DNA from: CAYRIF01 sp964424205
GTDB lineage: Bacteria > Bacteroidota > Bacteroidia > Cytophagales > Cyclobacteriaceae
DNA: 14,675 bases
Reading direction: 5' to 3'
Assembly: GCA_964424205.1 (NCBI GenBank)
Contig: CAYRIF010000067.1
Coordinates: 1-14,675, forward strand
Below, piece by piece: positions 7,568 to 14,675 of this stretch. Position 1 is the first letter of the stretch, and every line of letters begins with the position of its first letter. The translations under genes were made by a program, and so were the position numbers. Under the pieces are notes generated by a model, which had not been told where the DNA came from, ran no database searches, and saw nothing but the letters and a program-made list of their open reading frames with translations.

Positions 7568-7617
7568 GGATTGCCATTTAAATACTATTCCCCTTTTTAC
7601 GTTGATGTGAAAGAATT

Positions 7618-8367
7618 TTACTTCCCAAATATATTAGAAGAAAAATACTCCCTATTCATCCGAGCAATATTTTCTAGTGATATTCCTTTGGGACATTCTA
7701 CTTCGCAAGCGCCCGTGTTGGTACAGTTACCAAATCCTTCTTCATCCATTTGCGCTACCATGTTTTTAACACGCTGAGTCGCTTCTACTTGACCTTGCGG
7801 TAGTAGTGCAAACTGAGAAACCTTGGCTGAAACAAATAGCATGGCGGATGCATTTTTGCAAGTTGCTACGCAGGCACCGCAACCAATGCAAGCAGCGGCA
7901 TCCATCGCCTCGTCAGCATCGTGCTTGTCTATAGGTATGGCATTGGCGTCTTGTGTATTCCCTGAGGTATTAATTGAGATGAATCCACCTGCTTGTTGGA
8001 TACGCTCAAAAGAAGTGCGATCCACCACTAAATCTTTGATAATAGGAAATCCTTTGGCACGGAAGGGTTCAATATGAATGGTGTCGCCATCTTTGAACTT
8101 TCGCATGTGTAGTTGACAGGTAGTGACTCCTCTGTCTGGGCCATGTGCTTCACCATTAATATGCATGGAACACATGCCGCAGATACCTTCCCTGCAATCA
8201 TGATCAAAAGCGACAGGTTCTTCATCTTTAGCTACCAGTTGCTCATTCAAAACATCCATCATCTCTAAGAATGACATATGCTCCGAAATATCAGTTACCT
8301 TATATTCAACCATTTGACCTTTGTCGTTCGGTCCTTGTTGCCGCCAAATTTTTAGTGTTAAGTTCAT
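7618..8367 (-). CDS. sdhB: succinate dehydrogenase / fumarate reductase iron-sulfur subunit
   Basis: This 249-residue protein carries electrons from the SdhA flavin to the membrane quinone site through three clusters. The [2Fe-2S] ligands are Cys58, Cys63 and Cys66 in CREGICGMC, plus Cys84 in TTCQLHM. The [4Fe-4S] ligands are Cys160, Cys163 and Cys166 in CIGCGAC, with Cys170. The [3Fe-4S] ligands are Cys215, Cys221 and Cys225, the last with Pro after it (CPKG). All cluster residues are present. The longer spacing to Cys84 and the TTCQLHMR form are typical of B-type enzymes in Bacteroidota and epsilonproteobacteria. It is the last gene of the sdh operon, but separated from sdhA by an inserted four-helix-bundle gene; the gap to that gene is 35 bp. 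The start ATG at 8367 gives the expected short N-terminus. Confidence 0.97.
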   Translation of the reverse strand: MNLTLKIWRQQGPNDKGQMVEYKVTDISEHMSFLEMMDVLNEQLVAKDEEPVAFDHDCREGICGMCSMHINGEAHGPDRGVTTCQLHMRKFKDGDTIHIEPFRAKGFPIIKDLVVDRTSFERIQQAGGFISINTSGNTQDANAIPIDKHDADEAMDAAACIGCGACVATCKNASAMLFVSAKVSQFALLPQGQVEATQRVKNMVAQMDEEGFGNCTNTGACEVECPKGISLENIARMNREYFSSNIFGK

Positions 8368-8402
8368 TTATTTTAGTATTTAGTACCTTAGCGAAGAGGA
8401 AA

Positions 8403-8767
8403 CTAGTAATCCAGTTCCGTTAATTTCTTAATCAATGCATTAAGCATTTTACTTATTTCTACTATTAAATCTTTAATTCCTTCACTTTCTTTAATATAAT
8501 TTAAATCTTTTGTTATTAATACTTGTGTTTCTAATTCAAACAAAGAGCCTCTCGATACCCTTAAAAATTGAATATAATTTTTTCTAGAAATCCGTCCCCA
8601 TCCCTCAGCAATATTAGAAGGAATTGACACGGATGACTTTCTCATTTGACTAGTCACTCCAAATTTTTCATCTTCAGGAAAAGAAGCAGTAATGGAATAA
8701 AATTTTTTACCCACGTCATAGATTTTTGCCAAACAATCAATTCTTTATAGGATTTCAAATTTGCCAT
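8403..8767 (-). CDS. four-helix-bundle (S23 / 23S rRNA IVS-type) protein, frameshifted near its start
   Basis: The long open part (codons from about 8716 down to 8403) reads DVGKKFYSITASF, then QMRKSSVSIPSNIAEGWGR and a helical C-terminus, the signature of the four-helix-bundle S23 family first seen in 23S rRNA intervening sequences. The authentic N-terminus, MANLKSYKELIVWQKSM, is encoded from the ATG at 8767 in another frame. One base is missing next to the ATG-AC at 8716-8719, and adding it gives a 121-residue protein of normal family length. The TTG at 8732 in the downstream frame is therefore not the natural start. The family's function is unknown; structures form small helical oligomers. 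The gene sits between sdhA (32 bp gap) and sdhB (35 bp gap), which are normally adjacent, so it looks like a later insertion. The frameshift may be decay or a read error. Confidence 0.85.
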
Positions 8768-8779
8768 ATTACTAAAATC

Positions 8780-8795
8780 TATTTCCCTATTTCCC
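8780..8795 (-). repeat. two tandem 8-mers upstream of the four-helix-bundle gene
   Basis: On the - strand GGGAAATA occurs twice in a row, 12 bp before the ATG of the four-helix-bundle gene and just after the sdhA stop. It is small but exact, and may mark the edge of the inserted segment. Confidence 0.5.
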
Positions 8796-8799
8796 TCAA

Positions 8800-10815
8800 T
8801 TACTTATAACTCCTAGTCTTCAATTCAATATCCTTAAACTCCAACTCCTCTTTGTGCAAAACCGCTTCACTTGGCTCGCCTTTGTACTCCCAAGCTGCCA
8901 CGTATGCATAATCTTTATCATTTCGTTTTGCTTCTCCTTTTTGTGGGCCATCTAGCTCTACAGATTCTTCGCGGAAGTGACCACCACATGATTCGTTACG
9001 ATTCAATGCATCTTTAGCAAATAACTCACCCAACTCTAAGAAGTCAGCCACTCTTCCTGCTTTTTCTAATTCCTGATTAAACGCATTTAATGACCCCGGA
9101 ACTTTTACATTTTTCCAGAACTCGTCGCGAATTTCTTTTATCTCAACAATGGCTTCTTTCAGCTGTTTTTCATTCCTCGCCATGCCTACTTTGTCCCACA
9201 TCACTTTCCCTAGTCGCTTGTGAAAGTAATCCACCGAATGGGTACCTTTATTATTGATAAAAAAGTCTAAACGTTCTTTTACTTCTTTTTCTGCTTGGTC
9301 AAATTCAGCAGAGTCCGTGGCGATTTCACCAGTTCTAATATCATCAGAAAGATAATCGCCAATGGTATACGGCAATACGAAATAGCCATCTGCTAGCCCT
9401 TGCATCAAAGCAGAAGCACCTAATCTGTTGGCGCCATGATCGGAAAAATTAGCCTCCCCGATACAGTACAAACCATCAACAGTGGTCATTAAATTGTAAT
9501 CTACCCAAACACCACCCATGGTATAATGTGTAGCAGGGTAAATCATCATCGGAGTTTTGTAGGGGTTTTCATCTACAATTTTCTCATACATTTGGAAGAG
9601 ATTCCCATATTTTTCTTCAATTACTTGCTCTCCCAGTTTAATTATTTTTGCAGCACTAGGGTTGTGGTCACCATGCAATAGTGCCTGCTCTGTCCCATAC
9701 CGATTAATGGCGGTTTTAAAATCTAAATAAACGGCTTCACCAGTAGCATTTACCCCATATCCAGCATCGCACCGCTCTTTAGCAGCCCTCGAAGCTACAT
9801 CACGTGGTACGAGGTTTCCAAAAGCAGGATACCTTCTCTCCAAGTAATAATCTCGTTCTTCTTCCGATAAATCAGTTGGTTTTTTTCTTCCCTCTCGGAT
9901 TGCCATTACATCTTCCATGTTTTTTGGCACCCAAATTCTACCATCGTTCCGTAGCGACTCAGACATCAACGTTAATTTTGACTGGTAGTCACCGCTTCGC
10001 GGAATACAAGTAGGGTGAATTTGTGTGTAACAAGGGTTGGCAAAGAACGCGCCCTTTTTATGTATTTTCCAGGCTGCTGTGGCATTGGAGCCCATCGCAT
10101 TGGTAGATAAGAAATAAACATTTCCGTACCCACCTGTAGCAATGACTACCGCATGTGCCGAGTGTCTTTCAATTTCTCCTGTGATTAAATTTCTTGCGAT
10201 GATTCCCCTTGCTTTTCCATCTACTTTGACCACATCAAGCATTTCATGTCGGTTGTGCATGGTTATTTTACCACGGGCAATCTGACGGTTCATGGCAGCA
10301 TAAGCGCCGAGTAGTAGTTGTTGTCCTGTTTGACCTTTGGCATAAAATGTCCTAGAAACTAGTACCCCACCAAATGACCGATTGTCTAACAGTCCACCAT
10401 AATCACGGGCAAAAGGAACACCTTGTGCGACACATTGGTCAATGATATTTCCTGACACCTCTGCCAGTCTATAAACATTTGCTTCGCGGGAGCGGTAATC
10501 TCCACCTTTTACCGTATCGTAAAACAGTCTGTAATTGGAATCTCCATCGCCCATATAATTTTTGGAGGCATTGATGCCACCTTGTGCGGCTATAGAATGT
10601 GCCCTACGAGGAGAATCTTGATAGCAGAATGCCTTTACATTATAGCCTAATTCTGCCAAAGTCGCCGCAGCAGAACCACCTGCTAGCCCTGTGCCCACCA
10701 CAATGATATCGATGTTTCTTTTGTTAGCAGGGTTTACTAGGTCAATCTTATCTTTGTAAGTCGTCCATTTATCTTTTAAGGCACCTTCAGGTACTTTTGA
10801 ATCTAATGTTGCCAT
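8800..10815 (-). CDS. sdhA: succinate dehydrogenase / fumarate reductase flavoprotein subunit
   Basis: This 671-residue catalytic subunit oxidises succinate to fumarate using covalent FAD, on the cytoplasmic side of the inner membrane. The dinucleotide-binding loop GTGLAGG is at 41-47. His73 in RRAHSIAAQGG is the expected covalent FAD attachment site. QIHPTCIPR supplies substrate-site residues, and SDHGANRLGASALMQG carries the conserved Arg region near the FAD C-terminal segment. Length is as expected for the B-type enzymes. I chose the ATG at 10815 (MATLDSKVPEG). An upstream in-frame ATG at 10851 would overlap the end of sdhC and adds 12 residues that look non-homologous. The gap to sdhC is 7 bp, so the two are co-transcribed. 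An S23-type gene follows instead of sdhB. Confidence 0.97.
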   Translation of the reverse strand: MATLDSKVPEGALKDKWTTYKDKIDLVNPANKRNIDIIVVGTGLAGGSAAATLAELGYNVKAFCYQDSPRRAHSIAAQGGINASKNYMGDGDSNYRLFYDTVKGGDYRSREANVYRLAEVSGNIIDQCVAQGVPFARDYGGLLDNRSFGGVLVSRTFYAKGQTGQQLLLGAYAAMNRQIARGKITMHNRHEMLDVVKVDGKARGIIARNLITGEIERHSAHAVVIATGGYGNVYFLSTNAMGSNATAAWKIHKKGAFFANPCYTQIHPTCIPRSGDYQSKLTLMSESLRNDGRIWVPKNMEDVMAIREGRKKPTDLSEEERDYYLERRYPAFGNLVPRDVASRAAKERCDAGYGVNATGEAVYLDFKTAINRYGTEQALLHGDHNPSAAKIIKLGEQVIEEKYGNLFQMYEKIVDENPYKTPMMIYPATHYTMGGVWVDYNLMTTVDGLYCIGEANFSDHGANRLGASALMQGLADGYFVLPYTIGDYLSDDIRTGEIATDSAEFDQAEKEVKERLDFFINNKGTHSVDYFHKRLGKVMWDKVGMARNEKQLKEAIVEIKEIRDEFWKNVKVPGSLNAFNQELEKAGRVADFLELGELFAKDALNRNESCGGHFREESVELDGPQKGEAKRNDKDYAYVAAWEYKGEPSEAVLHKEELEFKDIELKTRSYK

Positions 10816-10822
10816 AGGTTTA

Positions 10823-11500
10823 TTAGTGATTAAAATGATGAAACAGTGCAATGAAAATGAATCCCAATGGTATTAGAATAGCATAAGCTTTTCCAATAGC
10901 TTTTAGTCCATCTGTATATTTATTGTTTGCGCCGGCAGACTGAAATGCCGAGCTAAATCCATGTAATAAGTGTAATGCCAAAAATATGAACGCGATTACA
11001 TAAATGCCTACCCTGACAGGGTTTACAAATTTATGTTGTAATTCGTGAAAATATCGATATCCTTCTTCTCCTGCCACCACACCAGACCAATCTCCTTGAA
11101 TAAATTTGGTGTTGATTTCAGGAAACCAAAAATCATAAAAATGAAGTCCTATAAAACCTAAGATTGCCAGGCCACTATATATCATATTTCTAGACATCCA
11201 GGTTGAGTTGGCAGCGCCATTGTTTTTTACATAGCTGACAGCTCTTGCGCGCTTGTTCTGTAATTCTAAATAAAAGCCCATCACAAAGTGAAAAACCACG
11301 CCAAAAATCAAGATAGGTTGCATCACAAACTGAATTAATGGACTTGTACCCATATAGTGTGAAACCTCATTGAAAGCATCAGGATTAAGTACTGATAAAA
11401 TGTTTATTGCAAAATGTTGCAATAAAAAAAACATGAGGAAAAATGCCGAGAGTGCCATCGCCAGCTTACGCCCCACCGAACTTGAAAGTATCCAACTCAT
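10823..11500 (-). CDS. sdhC: succinate dehydrogenase cytochrome b558 subunit
   Basis: This 225-residue membrane anchor matches the cytochrome b558 family of B-type complex II, with five predicted helices around residues 13-36, 56-80, 105-124, 163-184 and 203-221. Histidines placed inside or at the edges of helices are His29 (LLQHFAIN), His71 (VVFHFVMG), His120 (GLHFYDFW), and His177 and His180 (LHLLHGF). In this family four such His residues bind two haems b. It accepts electrons from SdhB and reduces menaquinone. It is the first gene of the operon, preceded by a strong promoter match, and ends 7 bp before sdhA. The ATG at 11500 gives the standard MSWxxxSSxGRK start. Confidence 0.95.
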   Translation of the reverse strand: MSWILSSSVGRKLAMALSAFFLMFFLLQHFAINILSVLNPDAFNEVSHYMGTSPLIQFVMQPILIFGVVFHFVMGFYLELQNKRARAVSYVKNNGAANSTWMSRNMIYSGLAILGFIGLHFYDFWFPEINTKFIQGDWSGVVAGEEGYRYFHELQHKFVNPVRVGIYVIAFIFLALHLLHGFSSAFQSAGANNKYTDGLKAIGKAYAILIPLGFIFIALFHHFNH

Positions 11501-11531
11501 AGTATCAAATTGTATGTGTTATATAATAATT

Positions 11532-11562
11532 CAAATGTACATTCGGAATCATTAGAAACAAA
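11532..11562 (-). promoter_or_regulatory. Bacteroidota-type promoter of the sdhCAB operon
   Basis: On the - strand TTTG (11559-11562) is followed by TACATTTG (11532-11539), with 19 nt between the TTG and the -7 box. Both elements match the TTTG / TAnnTTTG consensus of the Bacteroidota housekeeping sigma factor fully, with ideal spacing. The start would fall near 11527, giving a leader of about 27 nt before sdhC. Confidence 0.7.
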
Positions 11563-11707
11563 GTCGGGCGTATAATTTTGATAGATTCTAAATAATCCTA
11601 TCTCTTCTTATTATAATTGATTCGGCAATATTTCAAAATTTACTTAACTTAGTGGCAGGGATTCCGTATGAATATACAGTATTTAGCCTGGGCGTATTAT
11701 TTTTTGC

Positions 11708-11736
11708 TTGAAAAACACATTCACGAACTAATTTTT
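11708..11736 (+). promoter_or_regulatory. putative promoter of the large surface protein gene
   Basis: TTG at 11708-11710 and TAATTTTT at 11729-11736 are separated by 18 nt; only the last base of the -7 consensus TAnnTTTG differs. The leader would be about 28 nt before the ATG at 11770. Confidence 0.35.
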
Positions 11737-11769
11737 ACTGTTTAGAATTGTATAGTTAAACTACCTTGA

Positions 11770-14436
11770 ATGAAACAATTTAGTAAAGGAGCAACATTGC
11801 TTCTGACTTTTCTTTTATGTACACTTTCAGTGAGGGCTACTCATATTCGTGCAGGAGAGATTATTGTAGAAAGAATTTCTCCCCAAAGCCTCACATTTAG
11901 AATTACGATAATCGGTTATACAGATACTGGGTCTCAAGTACAGTTTGGCGGTGGCGGTTTAGAATTTGGAGATGGTGATGCCGTTCAAATTGATACCGAA
12001 AAGGATTTCAGTACCAAGGAAATTTTAGGGGATGAAATAGCCCTGAATACATTTGTGATTACACATACATACCCTGCGCCAGGAAATTATACCCTGCGAT
12101 TTTTTGAGCAAAATAGAAATGCAGGAATTCTTAATATGTTTAATTCGGTCGATACACCTTTTTATGTGGAGACCAATATCTCAATTGATCCATTTATAGG
12201 GTTGAATAATTCTCCGCAATTATTAATTCCTCCAATAGATAGGGCAGCTACTGGTGTTCGATTCATTCATAATCCTGGGGCGTTTGATCCAGATGGTGAT
12301 AGTTTGTCTTACAAAATAGTCACACCAAAACAAGACATCGACTTGGAAGTTGGAGATTATACACTGCCAAATAACCAAAAACATTATAGTGGGTTAGATT
12401 ATGCCACTGCGAATCAGGATAAAACCGGACCACCAACCTATACATTAGACCCCTTGACTGGTGATTTGGTCTGGGATTCTCCTGGAGGGGCAGGTGAGTA
12501 CAACGTAGCTTTTATTGTAGAGGAATGGCGGAAAATACAAGGGCAGTGGCGGAAACTCGGGTATGTGACGCGGGATATGCAAATCATTGTGGAAGAAACA
12601 GATAATGAGCCACCTGAATTAATAATTCCGAATGATACATGTGTGGTGGCAGGAGATTTGCTGGAGAAGACTATTTTTGCGATAGATTCTGACAATGATA
12701 ATGTTACTATGGAGGCGTTTGGTGGGGTGTTTGGACTTTTAACTTCCCCTGCAACCTTTTCTCCTAATCCGCCAGTAAAACAACCAACAGCACCTACTCC
12801 TGCCGAGTTAGAATTTTCATGGCAAACAAATTGTTTCCATGTAAGAGAACGCCCATACGAAATACAGTTTAAGGCTAGAGATCACCCACCAGTGGTGAAT
12901 AGTGTTCAGCCGCCTTCTCTGACAGATTTTAAAACATGGAAGGTGACGGTCATTGGGCCACGACCTGAGGGCTTAACCGCAACCGTGCAAGCGGGTAGAG
13001 CGATTCAGCTTAATTGGGATAATTATGCCTGTGCCAATGCAACGTACACGTATATATACCGACGCGTCGATAGCTTTGATTATACACCGGATTATTGCGA
13101 AACAGGAATTAGAGAAGGGTCAGGGTATGAATTAATTGACTCTGTTGCCATTGGCACAACTGACTATTTTGACAACAATAAGGGGAAGGGACTTGATCCG
13201 GGAGCAAAATATTGCTATAGGTTGGTGGCAATCTTTCCATTGCCTGCTGGCGGAAAAAGTATTGTTTCTGAGGAAGTATGCGCTCTGCTAGAAGCTGATG
13301 CACCGGTGATTACCAATGTGACCGTTGAGAAAACAGGAGAAACAGATGGGGAAATTTTGGTGAAATGGACACCACCATTTGAAATAGACCAAATTAATTT
13401 TCCACCACCCTATAAATATACTATTGCAAGGGCAGAGGGTTTTAATGGTGAGGCGGGATTGACAGTATTGGGAACGACCACAGGAAATGATACCACATTC
13501 ATGGATACTGGACTTGACACTGAAAACAAAGTTTATAATTATAGAATCTACTTAGCTGACAATACTGATTTGCCAGTCGATACCTCTGCGGTCGCTTCTA
13601 GTGTACGGCTTGAACTCGAATCATTTGTGGGCGGTATCGAGTTGAACTGGCAGGCAGATGTGCCATGGTCTAATAATATTCCTGATTTTCCAATGCACTA
13701 TATTTATAGAGATAGGGCAGGAGCAGATCCTACACAACTCGTATTAATCGATAGTGTGAATGTTTTAGCTAGTGGGTTTAAGTATATTGATACGGGTAGT
13801 TTTAATGGAGAATCACTGTCTGATAAATTTGAGTATTGCTACTATGTAATTACCAAAGGCTCGTATGGTAACCCAAACATTTTTTCGCCTTTAACAAATT
13901 TGTCACAAATAATTTGTGCGCAACCGAATGATACCATTTCTCCTTGTACCCCTGTAAATTTAGCACTGCTAGATTGTGAAGATTTTCTGAAAGGAGCACC
14001 CTGTAATAATCAAAATTATGAAAATACTTTGACTTGGGAACTAGATGATGATGCAGACTGCGACAATGACATTCGAAGTTTTAATATTTATTTTTCTCCT
14101 ACCCAGGAGGGAACATATGCGTTGATAGACAATGTAACCAGTTTGACTTTTTTACATGAGAACCTGCCTTCATTCGGGGGTTGTTATAAAGTATCGGCAG
14201 TGGATAGGTCAAAGAATGAAAGCCCATTGTCGGAGGCGGTGTGTATTACAAGTACTGAAAATTGTCTGAGGTATAACCTTCCTAATGTTTTTACGCCAAA
14301 TGGGGATCAATCTAATGACACATTCCAAGCGTATGCAGATATACCTGATAAATGCCCACAGTTTGTGGAAAAAGTAGTTTTTAACGTTTATAACAGATTG
14401 GGTAAGAAAATATTTGAATACGAATCGGGCGGTTAA
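11770..14436 (+). CDS. large secreted Fn3-like surface protein with truncated gliding/T9SS C-terminal domain
   Basis: This 888-residue protein begins with a signal peptide: charged start, hydrophobic 8-20, likely cleavage after Ala23 (VRA|THI). Next comes an N-terminal region (THIRAGEIIVERIS) of a type common in large Bacteroidota surface proteins, with Asp-rich turns such as FDPDGDSLSY near residues 170-180. About four fibronectin-III-like beta modules follow, at roughly 397-505, 507-608, 610-715 and 716-828. From about 831, CLRYNLPNVFTPNGDQSNDTF opens a gliding-motility-associated C-terminal domain (SprB-like, type B), which directs export by the type IX system and cell-surface attachment. 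The domain is cut by a TAA at 14434-14436. Without its tail the product would probably reach the periplasm but fail to be sorted. Function is unknown; adhesion is plausible. It is divergent from the sdh operon. Confidence 0.85.
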   Translation: MKQFSKGATLLLTFLLCTLSVRATHIRAGEIIVERISPQSLTFRITIIGYTDTGSQVQFGGGGLEFGDGDAVQIDTEKDFSTKEILGDEIALNTFVITHTYPAPGNYTLRFFEQNRNAGILNMFNSVDTPFYVETNISIDPFIGLNNSPQLLIPPIDRAATGVRFIHNPGAFDPDGDSLSYKIVTPKQDIDLEVGDYTLPNNQKHYSGLDYATANQDKTGPPTYTLDPLTGDLVWDSPGGAGEYNVAFIVEEWRKIQGQWRKLGYVTRDMQIIVEETDNEPPELIIPNDTCVVAGDLLEKTIFAIDSDNDNVTMEAFGGVFGLLTSPATFSPNPPVKQPTAPTPAELEFSWQTNCFHVRERPYEIQFKARDHPPVVNSVQPPSLTDFKTWKVTVIGPRPEGLTATVQAGRAIQLNWDNYACANATYTYIYRRVDSFDYTPDYCETGIREGSGYELIDSVAIGTTDYFDNNKGKGLDPGAKYCYRLVAIFPLPAGGKSIVSEEVCALLEADAPVITNVTVEKTGETDGEILVKWTPPFEIDQINFPPPYKYTIARAEGFNGEAGLTVLGTTTGNDTTFMDTGLDTENKVYNYRIYLADNTDLPVDTSAVASSVRLELESFVGGIELNWQADVPWSNNIPDFPMHYIYRDRAGADPTQLVLIDSVNVLASGFKYIDTGSFNGESLSDKFEYCYYVITKGSYGNPNIFSPLTNLSQIICAQPNDTISPCTPVNLALLDCEDFLKGAPCNNQNYENTLTWELDDDADCDNDIRSFNIYFSPTQEGTYALIDNVTSLTFLHENLPSFGGCYKVSAVDRSKNESPLSEAVCITSTENCLRYNLPNVFTPNGDQSNDTFQAYADIPDKCPQFVEKVVFNVYNRLGKKIFEYESGG

Positions 14437-14589
14437 AATAGTATTCACATCGATTGGGATGGTAGGACAATTGGTGGGAAGCCTGCGACCAACGGAATAT
14501 ACTATTATGAAGCAACCGTCACTTTTAACGTTTTTGACCCGAAATTGGCTGAACGGAAAATCAAAGGCTGGATACACCTTTTAAAGTGA
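14437..14589 (+). pseudogene. detached tail of the T9SS/gliding C-terminal domain
   Basis: Directly after the TAA, in the same frame, 50 sense codons and a TGA stop (14587-14589) encode the missing end of the sorting domain: IHIDWDGR, GGKPATNGIYYYEATVTF, then KGWIHLLK. This follows the family pattern W(D/N)GR...G(T/I)YYY...KG.(I/V)(T/H)(L/V)(L/I). Full length would have been 939 residues. A single GAA-to-TAA change would explain the break, since Glu or Lys would suit ESGG-x-NS. Confidence 0.8.
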
Positions 14590-14618
14590 TTGTTGATTTC
14601 CTATTCTCTATTTTCTTC

Positions 14619-14648
14619 ACCATGTAAGGCATTTAAGGTTCATATAAG
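14619..14648. repeat. short dispersed repeat, inverted relative of the 3.5-3.8 kb unit start
   Basis: ACCATGTAAGGCATTTAAGG followed by TTCATATAAG aligns with the reverse complement of the first part of the 136-bp unit (ACCATATAAGGCATAGAAGG, TTATATAAG), with few mismatches and one extra C. It sits just after the surface-protein gene, as an intergenic element would. Confidence 0.65.
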
Positions 14649-14655
14649 TTATTTT

Positions 14656-14675
14656 GTCCTAAGTCCTAAGTCCTA
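14656..14675. repeat. heptamer tandem repeat (GTCCTAA) running off the window
   Basis: GTCCTAA occurs in tandem for 20 bases, nearly three units, up to the last base of the window, so the full array length is unknown. Confidence 0.8.

Larger units (their letters stand above)
7209..7617. other. non-coding stretch between relic and sdhB
   Basis: I found no convincing gene on either strand here; the open frames are about 25 codons or less, apart from frames antisense to sdhB. It contains a hyphenated palindrome (7488-7513) and a perfect A/T hairpin (7544-7567), annotated separately. Base composition is very A/T-rich. Confidence 0.6.

Noticed and set aside
7571..8077. Plus-strand open frames opposite sdhB
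   Set aside because: They are antisense to a fully conserved sdhB with all cluster cysteines; protein-coding signal is on the - strand only.
10816..10851. Upstream ATG extension of sdhA
   Set aside because: It would add 12 residues overlapping the end of sdhC and unlike the family N-terminus; MATLDSK at 10815 is a natural start 7 bp after sdhC.
11668..11745. 25-codon open frame (MNIQYLAWAYYF...) upstream of the surface protein
   Set aside because: It is very short, covers the likely promoter of the next gene and resembles no family I know.
14434..14436. Programmed readthrough of the TAA in the surface protein
   Set aside because: TAA is the least leaky stop and most genes in the window end with it; no stimulatory structure is evident after it. 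Mutation or read error is more likely.

Overview
The window looks like low-GC chromosomal DNA from a gliding-type member of the Bacteroidota. Four things point there: a type IX secretion / gliding-motility C-terminal domain on the large surface protein, a B-type succinate dehydrogenase in the order sdhC-sdhA-sdhB with a five-helix cytochrome b558 subunit, a stand-alone four-helix-bundle (S23) gene, and promoter-like sites of the Bacteroidota form TTG-N19-TAnnTTTG. The 10-N run and several broken reading frames suggest a draft or metagenome assembly, gene decay, or both.

Left part (1-5848): the 3' end of an EF-G-like translation GTPase, then a DUF2071 (YqjF-like) protein, both on the + strand and followed by a hairpin terminator. 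Next come an SLC13/DASS anion-sodium symporter and a non-coding stretch made of a roughly 136-bp unit repeated 2.3 times. A PPK2-family polyphosphate kinase follows, ending one base from a convergent TCR/Tet-type MFS efflux gene that is split by the N run. Joining the two sides of that run with no bases between restores a conserved-looking sequence, so the gap is probably a placeholder.

Middle (5849-7617): a YheT-type alpha/beta hydrolase, divergent from the MFS gene and possibly transcribed without a leader, then about 720 bp without an intact gene. That stretch holds the relic of a nitroreductase-family gene (frameshift, internal stop and apparent internal deletion), a palindrome and an A/T-rich perfect hairpin downstream of sdhB.

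Right part (7618-14675): the succinate dehydrogenase operon on the - strand (sdhC, sdhA, sdhB) with a good promoter upstream of sdhC. A four-helix-bundle gene with a one-base frameshift lies between sdhA and sdhB. Divergent from it is a large secreted fibronectin-type-III-like protein whose C-terminal sorting domain is cut by one in-frame TAA, the remaining 50 codons being intact after it. The right edge carries a short repeat that is an inverted relative of the repeat near 3.5-3.8 kb, followed by a heptamer tandem repeat running off the window.

The genes are mostly housekeeping (translation, TCA cycle/respiration, polyphosphate-based nucleotide phosphorylation, transport). I see no defence system, CRISPR array, transposase, rRNA or tRNA. 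The most interesting points are the S23 gene inside the sdh operon, the nonsense codon in the sorting domain, and the dispersed short-repeat family.
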